Origin: Selenomonas sp. ND2010
GTDB lineage: Bacteria; Bacillota; Negativicutes; Selenomonadales; Selenomonadaceae
Assembly (NCBI RefSeq): GCF_000702005.1
Contig: NZ_JNKI01000009.1
Coordinates: 1 to 64,000, forward strand
Direction: 5' to 3'
Length of the DNA stretch: 64,000 nucleotides
Under the pieces are notes generated by a model. It had not been told where the DNA came from, did not search any database, and saw only the letters and a program-made list of their open reading frames with translations. Shown piece after piece: positions 26,529 to 34,220 of the stretch (position 1 is the first letter of the stretch; every line of letters starts with the position of its first letter). Both the position numbers and the translations under genes were made by a program.

Positions 26529-27557
26529 ATGGCATTTGATATGTATGGAGACAGTGAGCCGGAACTTTCCAATCAGGAGAAAGTTGCGATACTGTTCATA
26601 GCACTTGGCCCTGAGTATTCGGCTAAGTTGTTCCAACATCTTGATGATGAAGAAATTGAAAAAATAACACTGGAGATTGCCAACCACAAACAGGTAAGCG
26701 CTGAGCAGAAGGCTGCGGTAATCAGTGAGTTTTACCAGATGGCAATGGCCAAAGATTATATATCCAGCGGTGGCTTGGAGTATGCACAGAATGTCCTCGA
26801 AAAGGCATTGGGGTCCGAAAAGGCGATGGACATTATCAATCGCCTCACGACGAGCTTGCAGGTTCGTCCGTTCGACTTCCTGCGCAAGACCGATCCATCA
26901 CAGCTTATGAACTTTATCCAGAACGAACATCCGCAGACGATTGCGCTCATCATGGCGTATTTGGATCCGGATCAGGCGGCAACCGTACTTGGTTCGTTGT
27001 CTCCGGATGCACAGGCTGATGTTGCAAAACGAATCGCGCAAATGGATCGTACCTCTCCGGATATTATTCGCGAAGTCGAGCGCGTATTGGAACGCAAGCT
27101 CTCGACGCTGGTTACGCAGGATTTCACTTCTGCTGGTGGTGTCAAGGCTATCGTCGAGGTACTCAACCGTGTCGATCGCACGACCGAGAAATCCATTATC
27201 GAAACGCTCGAAGTGGACAATCCAGAGCTCGCCGAAGAAATCAAGCGGCTCATGTTCGTCTTCGAGGATATTGTTCAGCTCGACGATCGTTCGCTGCAGA
27301 TGGTACTCCGCGAAGTGGATACGAAAGATTTGTCGCTGGCTCTCAAGGCTACGCCGCAGGAAGTCGCCGACAAGGTCTACAAGAATATGTCGAAACGTGC
27401 TGCCGACATGCTGCGTGAGGAAATCGAATTCATGGGTCCAGTCAAGATCCGCGATGTCGAAGAAGCACAGCAGAAGGTCGTCAATGTCATCCGCACATTG
27501 GAGGACAAGGGCGAGATTGTTGTTTCGCGTGGACAGGGAGACGAGATGATTGTCTAA
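26529..27557 (+). CDS. fliG: flagellar motor switch protein FliG
   Basis: The torque-generating rotor protein of the C ring. The 342 residues have the N-terminal FliF-binding domain, the middle domain with NEHPQTIALIMAYLDPDQAATVLGSL (containing the EHPQT motif), and the C-terminal domain with FEDIVQLDDRSLQMVLREVDTKDLSLALKATP, whose charged residues face the stators, then MSKRAADMLREEIEFMGPVKIRDVEEAQQKVV. Start ATG 26529 follows the fliF stop directly. Its last eight bases overlap fliH. Confidence 0.97.
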   Translation: MAFDMYGDSEPELSNQEKVAILFIALGPEYSAKLFQHLDDEEIEKITLEIANHKQVSAEQKAAVISEFYQMAMAKDYISSGGLEYAQNVLEKALGSEKAMDIINRLTTSLQVRPFDFLRKTDPSQLMNFIQNEHPQTIALIMAYLDPDQAATVLGSLSPDAQADVAKRIAQMDRTSPDIIREVERVLERKLSTLVTQDFTSAGGVKAIVEVLNRVDRTTEKSIIETLEVDNPELAEEIKRLMFVFEDIVQLDDRSLQMVLREVDTKDLSLALKATPQEVADKVYKNMSKRAADMLREEIEFMGPVKIRDVEEAQQKVVNVIRTLEDKGEIVVSRGQGDEMIV

Positions 27558-28335
27558 GGTTATTAAAGCCGCTGTATGGAAAGATAACCCTCATTTTATC
27601 GATACGCCGGAGCCACCTAAACAGGAGTCTGTGGCAGATATGACGATGGACGATGAGGCCCGCGCCCATATAATGGCTGAAATTGCTCGGAAAGAGCAGC
27701 GGGCCTCAGAAATGCTTAAAGACGCCAAGATAAACGCCGAGATCATCAAACAGGAGGCACAGGCGGAGCGCGAACGACTGTTGGCAGAAGCACAGCAGGA
27801 GATTGATGCACGCAAGGAGCAGGCACAGCAGGAAGGTCGTAGAGAAGGCTATGAGGCTGGTCATGCTGAAGGAGAACAAAAGGTACGCGAAGAGATGGCA
27901 GATATCATCCGCCAGGCAAATGCCAAGGCAGAAAAAACGCTGTCTGATGCGCACAAGGCTTCGCGTGATTATGTGCAGCAGGCAGAACAGGATGTGATAA
28001 CCATTGCGATGAGTGTTGTCGACAAGGTGCTTCCACAGCATTTTATTGATGTGCCGCAGGTTGTACTGCCAATGGTCAAGGATGCCATTTTGAAAGTTAA
28101 AAATCAAAAAGAACTCATTGTCCATGTGCCACCAGATAGTTATGATTTGGTGTTAATGGCTCGTGATGAGTTCCGGACAATTTTAACTTATGGTGATGCT
28201 GTGCTGACTGTTACGTCAGATGAAAGCTTGAAGCCAGGAGATTGTCTTATCGAGACGCCGAATGGCAGCGTCGATGCCCGCCTGGCAACAAGGATAGAAC
28301 TTTTGAAACAAGCGGTACGGGATGTAATGCTATGA
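27550..28335 (+). CDS. fliH: flagellar assembly protein FliH
   Basis: A regulator/stator that holds the FliI ATPase at the export gate. The 261-residue product has a long charged coiled coil rich in A, E, Q and K (about residues 50-140, typical of FliH/YscL) and a C-terminal domain with HVPPDSYDLVLMARDEFRTILTYGDAVLTVTSDESLKPGDCLIETPNGSVDARLATRIELLKQAVRDVM. The start is TTG 27550, overlapping the end of fliG, with GGGAGA at about 27536-27541. The fliI start overlaps the stop. Confidence 0.9.
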   Translation: MSKVIKAAVWKDNPHFIDTPEPPKQESVADMTMDDEARAHIMAEIARKEQRASEMLKDAKINAEIIKQEAQAERERLLAEAQQEIDARKEQAQQEGRREGYEAGHAEGEQKVREEMADIIRQANAKAEKTLSDAHKASRDYVQQAEQDVITIAMSVVDKVLPQHFIDVPQVVLPMVKDAILKVKNQKELIVHVPPDSYDLVLMARDEFRTILTYGDAVLTVTSDESLKPGDCLIETPNGSVDARLATRIELLKQAVRDVML

Positions 28336-29669
28336 GTGAAGAGAACGGCAAAAGCTTCCAATTGAATATTACGAAATTTACTGAGGCGGTAAGAACCTGC
28401 CCATCTATGAAATTGACGGGGAAGGTTACGCAGGTAATCGGACTAGTTATTGAGTCTCAAGGTCCGACGGTTAGTGTTGGTGAGCTTTGTTACGTTCATT
28501 CGCGACTGGCAGAGGTGGCTCCTATTCCGGCGGAAGTGGTAGGCTTCCGGGAAGGTTATGTCATGTTAATGCCTGTCGGCGAAATGCAGGGCATTGGCCC
28601 TGGCTGCGAAGTGGTATCGGCCCAGAAAATGTTGAACGTCAAGGTAGGGCCGGAACTGTTGGGAAGAGTATTGGATGGCCTGGGAAATCCCATGGATGAT
28701 AAAGGGCCGCTGCTCTGCCGGGAGGAATATCCGTTGCAGGCAGACCCACCCGCGCCACTTAGCCGCCCACGTATTCACGAGAATCTCTATGTGGGAGTCC
28801 GGGCTATTGATGGTCTGATCACGATGGGGGAAGGACAGCGAATCGGCATTATGGCTGGTTCGGGTGTCGGAAAATCCACGCTGCTATCCATGATAGCCCG
28901 CAACACAGAGGCAGATATTAGTGTTATCGCCTTGGTAGGTGAGCGTGGTCGTGAGGTTCGAGACTTTATTGAGCGTGACCTTGGGGAAGAAGGAATGAAG
29001 CGTTCGGTAGTTGTAGTAGCTACTTCCGACCAGCCGGCGTTAGTACGTATCAAAGGGGCTATGACGGCTACGGCAATCGCGGAATATTTCCGTGATCAGG
29101 GCCGAAAAGTCATTTTGATGATGGATTCCGTAACGCGTTTTGCCATGGCTCAGCGTGAAGTAGGGCTTACCATTGGGGAGCCACCGGCTACCCGTGGTTA
29201 TACGCCATCGGTATTTGCTATGCTGCCGCGGCTCTTGGAACGAGCGGGGACCAGCGAACGGGGATCAATTACGGGAATATACACGGTCCTGGTTGATGGC
29301 GATGATATGAATGAACCGATTGCCGATGCTGTTCGAAGTATATTGGATGGGCATATTGTTTTAAGCCGTAATATTGCTGCGCAGAATCATTTCCCGGCAA
29401 TTGATATTATGCCCAGTGTCAGTCGTGTCATGAATGAAGTCGTATCGCCAGAACATTTGAAGGCTGCTCAGCAGATGCGACAGTTGATGGCTGTATATCG
29501 CGATGCAGAAGATTTGATTCACATCGGTGCTTATGTTAAGGGATCGAGTGCCAAAATCGATGAAGCGATTGCCAAGATCGATTCCATCAACGAGTTCTTA
29601 TGCCAAGGAATCTTTGAGGTAGATACATACGAAGATACTGAGAATAAGCTGATAGGAATATCCGGGTGA
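28332..29669 (+). CDS. fliI: flagellum-specific ATP synthase FliI
   Basis: The F1-like hexameric ATPase of the flagellar type III export apparatus. The 445 residues show Walker A GSGVGKSTL (about residue 177), the nearby ALVGERGREVRDFIE, the Walker B segment KVILMMDSVTRFAMAQREVGLTIGEPPATRGYTPSVFA and the C-terminal helical region with ARGEEGRE-like sequence replaced by AEDLIHIGAYVKGSS. The start is ATG 28332 (ATGA overlap with fliH); a longer frame back to 28242 lies within fliH and has no support. Close to fliJ, its coiled-coil partner. Confidence 0.97.
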   Translation: MSEENGKSFQLNITKFTEAVRTCPSMKLTGKVTQVIGLVIESQGPTVSVGELCYVHSRLAEVAPIPAEVVGFREGYVMLMPVGEMQGIGPGCEVVSAQKMLNVKVGPELLGRVLDGLGNPMDDKGPLLCREEYPLQADPPAPLSRPRIHENLYVGVRAIDGLITMGEGQRIGIMAGSGVGKSTLLSMIARNTEADISVIALVGERGREVRDFIERDLGEEGMKRSVVVVATSDQPALVRIKGAMTATAIAEYFRDQGRKVILMMDSVTRFAMAQREVGLTIGEPPATRGYTPSVFAMLPRLLERAGTSERGSITGIYTVLVDGDDMNEPIADAVRSILDGHIVLSRNIAAQNHFPAIDIMPSVSRVMNEVVSPEHLKAAQQMRQLMAVYRDAEDLIHIGAYVKGSSAKIDEAIAKIDSINEFLCQGIFEVDTYEDTENKLIGISG

Positions 29670-29674
29670 GATGA

Positions 29675-30139
29675 ATGAAGAAGTTCAAATTCCAACTGGA
29701 AACGCTGTTGAAGGTCACCCGCATGAAAAAAGAAGATGCGGAAGTTGCTTTTGCAGAAGCCTCCCGAAAGGTAGAAGAGGCTCGTGAGGCTTTGGATGGA
29801 TTATTAAAGGAAATGCAGCAGGGGCAGCAGGAGTATGAGGCCCTTTCTACGGAGGGCACGAAAGTGACCGTAGGACGGCTGATGACCTTTAACAGTTTTT
29901 TCGCCTGGAAGCGGGAGCAGATTGAAATGCAGCAGGGAATCCTTTTGCAGATGCGCAACGAACGGCAGAAGAAGCTGAAGGAACTCATGGATGTCATGAG
30001 TTATCTGAAGAGCATTGAGCAGTTGAAGGAGAAACGGCTTCAGGAATACAGGGAAGAGGCGATGCAGGAAGAGCAGAAGATGCTCGATGAGATTGGCCTG
30101 CAGTTGACCATGAGAAGGAAAGCGGGGGAAGCTTTATGA
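29675..30139 (+). CDS. fliJ: flagellar export protein FliJ
   Basis: A 154-residue, nearly wholly helical coiled-coil protein with the FliJ-family N-terminus KKFKFQLETLLKVTRMKKEDAEVAFAEASRKVEEA. FliJ fits in the FliI ring as the stalk and escorts chaperones. It is rich in K, E and Q, with a repeating heptad through most of its length. The start ATG at 29675 lies six bases after the fliI stop; the end overlaps the next gene by four bases. Confidence 0.88.
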   Translation: MKKFKFQLETLLKVTRMKKEDAEVAFAEASRKVEEAREALDGLLKEMQQGQQEYEALSTEGTKVTVGRLMTFNSFFAWKREQIEMQQGILLQMRNERQKKLKELMDVMSYLKSIEQLKEKRLQEYREEAMQEEQKMLDEIGLQLTMRRKAGEAL

Positions 30140-30810
30140 TAAACTTATCAGGGGTAAGAGCTGTACAAGCCCGGATTGCACAACTTCAAGAGCGATTCGG
30201 AATGCCAAGGGGTGTTCCGGGGATGGATTTTCAGAAGACTCTCAAGAAGGAAATGCAGAAGACTGAGCAAGCGGAAAAGGCACAGTCTGCCCCTATGGCA
30301 ATCACACCGGCAAAGAAAAATCAGGCGGTAACGCCGTATGCCCCGATAACTTCGAGTGGCAAGGTTCAGAATTATGTATCGCCGTCGGCGAAAAAATCGT
30401 ATCCATCGTATTCGGTAAATCAAAGTCTGCCATTGGCGGATCAGAGTTTATCTGCGATGATTGATGAGGCGGCGCGTAAATATAATGTTGACCCGAAGCT
30501 GATAGCGGCTGTAGCGGAAGTGGAATCTGGTGGCAATCAGAATGAAACTTCTTCGGCAGGGGCAATTGGTGTCATGCAGCTTATGCCGGATACGGCAGCT
30601 GCGTTGGGAGTAAACCCCTACGACAAGAAATCCAATATTGAGGGTGGTGCCAAGTACCTTCGCCAGATGTTGGATACGTTTGATGGAGATATCCGCAAGG
30701 CGGTAGCTGCTTATAATGCGGGGCCGAACGCGGTAAAGAATTATGGTGGAATTCCTCCCTATCGGGAGACACAGAATTACGTTAACAAGGTGCTGGATAT
30801 CTATCGTTGA
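30136..30810 (+). CDS. lytic transglycosylase (SLT domain) in the flagellar operon
   Basis: A 224-residue protein with a disordered N-terminal half (about residues 1-100, rich in K, P, S, Q) and a C-terminal SLT/goose-lysozyme-type domain: IDEAARKYNVDPKLIAAVAEVESGGNQ, with the catalytic Glu in VESGG, SSAGAIGVMQLMPDTAAALGVNPYD, and the tail AVAAYNAGPNAVKNYGGIPPYRETQNYV. The fold cleaves glycan strands. No clear signal peptide is visible at the N-terminus, so it is likely exported by the flagellar type III system, in the manner of FlgJ; that is an inference. Position between fliJ and motE implies clearing the wall for the rod. Confidence 0.9.
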   Translation: MINLSGVRAVQARIAQLQERFGMPRGVPGMDFQKTLKKEMQKTEQAEKAQSAPMAITPAKKNQAVTPYAPITSSGKVQNYVSPSAKKSYPSYSVNQSLPLADQSLSAMIDEAARKYNVDPKLIAAVAEVESGGNQNETSSAGAIGVMQLMPDTAAALGVNPYDKKSNIEGGAKYLRQMLDTFDGDIRKAVAAYNAGPNAVKNYGGIPPYRETQNYVNKVLDIYR

Positions 30811-30857
30811 TTGATGGTAGAGACACAGCAAAATTATAGATAAAGGCAGGTAATACA

Positions 30858-31481
30858 ATGGCAGATGAACAGCCAAAGAAAAAAGGAAAGAAAATAGCAA
30901 AGCTGCTGTTGATGCTCTTCCTGTTGCTGGTACTTATTATCGGTGGCTTTGTTCTGGGCATCTATCTGCGGCTATTTGATACGCAGGAAGCCAATGAGAA
31001 ACTGGGCCTTTACAAATTACCAGTAATTGGTCAGTATTTCGTAAAACCGGCTCCGTCCCAAAATGAAATGGAAAATACGCCGGTGGAAGATGTCAAACCA
31101 AGTAAAGATGACCAGAAACAGTCCAAGAAGATAACGATTTCCAAGAAGGAAATTGAGAAGCAAATGAAGGAACGTGAGGCAGCTGAAAAAAAACGCGTAT
31201 CCAAATTGGCACGGCTGTATAATGAAATGAAGCCGCGTGATGCTGCTGAGGCGATGGATGCCTTGGATGACGATCTTTGTATTGCGATTCTTCAGCGTAT
31301 GGACGAGGGAAATGCGGCAAAAGTTATGTCTGAATTTGAAGCATCGAAAACCGCTCGTTTGACACAAATCATGTACGAGGGAACTCAAAAGAAAATGAAT
31401 ACGGAAGAAGATGTCCGCAAGATGTTGGAAGAACAGCAGAATAAAGCGAACGGGGAAAATTCCGAGGGAAATAATCCATAA
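30858..31481 (+). CDS. MotE/FlbB-like flagellar membrane protein (MgtE-N domain)
   Basis: A 207-residue bitopic protein: Lys-rich start, one membrane helix (about residues 13-36, LLLMLFLLLVLIIGGFVLGIYL), a linker, a coiled-coil/charged stretch and a C-terminal MgtE-N-like helical domain (VSKLARLYNEMKPRDAAEAMDALDDDLCIAILQRMDEGNAAKVMSEFEASKTARLTQIMYEG). This architecture is that of MotE, a chaperone for the stator protein MotC in Alphaproteobacteria, and of YlxF in Bacillus, encoded at the same operon position. Function in this lineage is not shown by sequence. A hairpin terminator follows. Confidence 0.75.
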   Translation: MADEQPKKKGKKIAKLLLMLFLLLVLIIGGFVLGIYLRLFDTQEANEKLGLYKLPVIGQYFVKPAPSQNEMENTPVEDVKPSKDDQKQSKKITISKKEIEKQMKEREAAEKKRVSKLARLYNEMKPRDAAEAMDALDDDLCIAILQRMDEGNAAKVMSEFEASKTARLTQIMYEGTQKKMNTEEDVRKMLEEQQNKANGENSEGNNP

Positions 31482-31488
31482 ATAGTGA

Positions 31489-31518
31489 TCCTTCCTTGTA
31501 AAAGGAAGGATTTTTTTT
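31489..31518 (+). terminator. intrinsic terminator within the flagellar operon
   Basis: Nine-base arms TCCTTCCTT (31489-31497) and AAGGAAGGA (31502-31510), loop of four, then eight T. It sits between motE-like and fliK. Confidence 0.88.
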
Positions 31519-31589
31519 GTTTATAGCGAAATTTAATTTAAGAGATTGCAGTTTCTCAACGATAGATACTATGTAAGGAGGTGAAATAT

Positions 31590-33155
31590 GTGGAGACAAA
31601 GAATTTGATGGCTGTTGTGCCACAGGCTGGTGCTGCATCGAATGTGCAGGGAAAGAAGAATGTCATAGCTGCTGGGAAAGAGGCCAGAAAAGATTCTTTC
31701 GGTGAGGCATTAGAGAAAATTGACAAGGATGTTCAGGATGCCATAGCAAAGGAAGCCTCTGATGATTCGCGGGCAAGCTCAGCAGATAATGGTGACGTCA
31801 TGGAGGATGCGCCAAAAGATCCGCTGGCAGCAGTGATTGTGGCAAGTCAACAGTTGGCCGTTGCATCGCCGGAACAGGGAGAACAGGCGATAACGCAGTT
31901 GGATACAGACGGCGTGAAACTGGACTTTACGGAAGAAGGTCAGGCGGAGCTGATGAGCCCTGTACCGACGCAGGAGCCACCAGCAATAGAGTTGCAGAGC
32001 CTTATCCCACAATCGAAAGAAGAGGGGCTTAAGAATCGGGACTTTTTGGCAATGCTCTCGGGACAGCAGCTGAAAAGCAAGCCCGCAGAGCAGATTCAAA
32101 CAGATCATATGGAAACGGCAGCCGCTAAGCCGATGCAGCCAGCAACTAATCTGGAAGCACAGCTCCTTAGCGTTAAGCAGGGAGGACAGCAGCCGTTACC
32201 TTTGCCGGATAATGCATCGGTTTTGGAAAGCTTGACGAAGCAGCCGAATCTAAAGGCAGCGGCCGTCGAGAATTTGGCAGCTGACGAAATGCGTATGCCA
32301 CAACAGGGACTGGCCGTTTCGCCGCTAGTCTCTGCGGAAAAGGATTCGAAGCCGGTATCGGAACTTATTCAGGATGTAACCGTTTCGGTGGAAAACGAAG
32401 CCGTTGCGGAACCGATTCACCTGGATGCAAAACAGGCGATGAGGCAGCAGGGAGAGCAGAATCCACAGAATTCGCAAAATCAGCAGGGAAAACAGCAGGA
32501 AGCTGTTGAGATAAATGTGGCTGATGGTGGCGAGAAGGTTCAGCAGCTGGCTGAGGAAGCTGTCGGCGATAAGCCGCAGGTGCAGACTCCTGTCAATGGG
32601 AACCAACAACACGTAAGTGCTTTCCAACAGCAACTGCAGGAAAACCTTACGGGACCGGCAGCGTCAACGGGGGTACAGGAAGTGCAGCAGCCGCAGACAG
32701 ACTTTGATATTCCGCGACAGATCGTTGACCAGGCTCGTTTGATTCGCCGGGCAGCGGACACGCAAATGGTAATCAAACTGAATCCGGAACATCTGGGTGA
32801 ACTCACGCTGAAGGTTTCGGTCACGCAGAATGGTTCCGTCAACGCATCGTTCCACAGCGATAACGCGCAAGTTCGTGCGATTATCGAAAATTCGCTTGTT
32901 CAGCTCCGTCAGGAGTTAAACAATCAGGGACTTAAAGTGGACAGCGTGGAAGTTTATGCTGGACTGGCGGATGGACAACTTCCGCAAGACCAGGGACAGC
33001 AGGCGTGGCAGAATCAGCAGGGAAATCATAGCGGCAATGTCCGAATCCTTTCCATGGATGCAGAAGATTACGCCGATGAGGCAGGTAACCTTTCAGCAGC
33101 AGCTCTTCAGGGAACAGAGACGAACGCTACGGATGGCGTAGATTATCGCATTTAA
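31590..33155 (+). CDS. fliK: flagellar hook-length control protein FliK
   Basis: Measures hook length and switches the export gate from hook to filament substrates. The 521-residue protein has a long, Gln/Pro/Ala-rich disordered ruler region (about residues 1-380) and a C-terminal Flg_hook domain with QMVIKLNPEHLGELTLKVSVTQNGSVNASFHSDNAQVRAIIENSLVQLRQELNNQGLKVDSVEV. The length is typical. The start is GTG 31590, five bases after AAGGAGGTGA (31575-31584). The frame extends to GTG 31581, which overlaps the Shine-Dalgarno and is not used. Confidence 0.88.
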   Translation: METKNLMAVVPQAGAASNVQGKKNVIAAGKEARKDSFGEALEKIDKDVQDAIAKEASDDSRASSADNGDVMEDAPKDPLAAVIVASQQLAVASPEQGEQAITQLDTDGVKLDFTEEGQAELMSPVPTQEPPAIELQSLIPQSKEEGLKNRDFLAMLSGQQLKSKPAEQIQTDHMETAAAKPMQPATNLEAQLLSVKQGGQQPLPLPDNASVLESLTKQPNLKAAAVENLAADEMRMPQQGLAVSPLVSAEKDSKPVSELIQDVTVSVENEAVAEPIHLDAKQAMRQQGEQNPQNSQNQQGKQQEAVEINVADGGEKVQQLAEEAVGDKPQVQTPVNGNQQHVSAFQQQLQENLTGPAASTGVQEVQQPQTDFDIPRQIVDQARLIRRAADTQMVIKLNPEHLGELTLKVSVTQNGSVNASFHSDNAQVRAIIENSLVQLRQELNNQGLKVDSVEVYAGLADGQLPQDQGQQAWQNQQGNHSGNVRILSMDAEDYADEAGNLSAAALQGTETNATDGVDYRI

Positions 33156-33174
33156 AGATAGGAAGTGAATTACT

Positions 33175-33696
33175 ATGTCAAACGTACTCAACACTGTTAC
33201 CAAAGATGGGGTGACGATGACCGTTGATGCCTATAACGCATCGCAGTCTGCGCAAAAGACGGATAATTCCGCATTGGGAAAAGATGCATTTCTGCAGCTT
33301 TTGGTTACCCAGATGAAATATCAGGATCCACTCGATCCGCAGGATAATGGTGAGTACCTTGCACAGCTGGCACAGTTCTCGGCATTGGAGCAGATGACCA
33401 ATGTATCGGATGGACTCAAAAATGTGTCGAACTTGGTTAGCAACATCGATACTTCGGTTCTGGTGGGTCAGTTAAGCAGCATGATCGGTCAGGATGTTCA
33501 GTGGGCAGTTACGACAACTTCTACGGACGCTGATGGTAAAGAGACGAAGACGACAACGAAGCTTGAGGGCAAGGTTTCCGGCGTGAGCATTTCGGATGGC
33601 TCGCCGACGGTCATTGCGAAGAGCGGAAATAAGATTTATAAGGTCGCTATTGGGGATATCACCCGCATCGGCGAGGGAATTCAGGATAGCAAATAA
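33175..33696 (+). CDS. flgD: flagellar hook assembly protein FlgD
   Basis: Hook cap that promotes FlgE polymerisation. The 173-residue product has the family N-terminus LGKDAFLQLLVTQMKYQDPLDPQDNGEYLAQLAQFSALEQMTNV (about residues 34-80), the hallmark of FlgD; the C-terminal half is short and consists of a variable Ig/tudor-like segment, so it is a short-form FlgD. AGGAAG at 33160-33165 precedes ATG 33175. It follows fliK and precedes the TIGR02530-type gene and flgE, as in Bacillus (ylxG). Confidence 0.93.
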   Translation: MSNVLNTVTKDGVTMTVDAYNASQSAQKTDNSALGKDAFLQLLVTQMKYQDPLDPQDNGEYLAQLAQFSALEQMTNVSDGLKNVSNLVSNIDTSVLVGQLSSMIGQDVQWAVTTTSTDADGKETKTTTKLEGKVSGVSISDGSPTVIAKSGNKIYKVAIGDITRIGEGIQDSK

Positions 33697-33728
33697 TTCA
33701 AGGCATTTTGAATGGGAGGAATCGGACG

Positions 33729-34112
33729 ATGGCTGATTCAAGGATATACTTCAACACGCAGCCTATCCACTCCCTAAGTCCAATAACAGCCGGCAAGCAG
33801 AAGATTCAGCATGGTTGTGGAAATATCACATTCGGAGATATCCTCAGTGAGGTACAAAAGAAAGTGAGTTTTTCTCACCATGCATGGAATCGGCTGCAAG
33901 AACGGAATATCAATCTCAGTGATACAGATTTAGCAAAACTTGATGATACCGTTGATAAACTGGCTCAAAAGGGAGCACGGGAATCGCTCGTCTACATGAA
34001 AGATGTGGCGCTGGTCGTCAGTGTGACGAATCGGACCGTGATAACAGCCATGGACGGCACGCGTGGAAATGAAAATATAATAACAAATATTGATAGTGCA
34101 GCAATTCTTTGA
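33729..34112 (+). CDS. flagellar operon protein (TIGR02530-like)
   Basis: A 127-residue soluble protein found in fla/che operons between flgD and flgE. Distinctive segment: FSHHAWNRLQERNINLSDTDLAKLDDTVDKLAQKGARESLVYMKDVALVVSVTNRTVITAMD (about residues 50-110), which matches the described flagellar-operon family of unknown role. No signal or membrane segment. The start is ATG 33729, with GGGAGGA at 33714-33720. Its function may be an assembly chaperone or regulator of hook synthesis, but the sequence does not decide this. Confidence 0.8.
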   Translation: MADSRIYFNTQPIHSLSPITAGKQKIQHGCGNITFGDILSEVQKKVSFSHHAWNRLQERNINLSDTDLAKLDDTVDKLAQKGARESLVYMKDVALVVSVTNRTVITAMDGTRGNENIITNIDSAAIL

Positions 34113-34160
34113 AGTTGGACCTAACGGAGACTTCAGGCAGCTGAATGACAGATGCTGCCT
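34111..34160 (+). other. two adjacent hairpins before flgE
   Basis: GAAGT/ACTTC (34111-34115 with 34130-34134) is directly followed by AGGCAGC/GCTGCCT (34135-34141 with 34154-34160). No T run follows, so this is not a terminator. It may stabilise or process the flgE message. Confidence 0.4.
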
Positions 34161-34220
34161 AGGATTGCATTATCAATGAATAACGATAACTTTCAATGTA
34201 AGGAAAGGAAGTAATTCATT

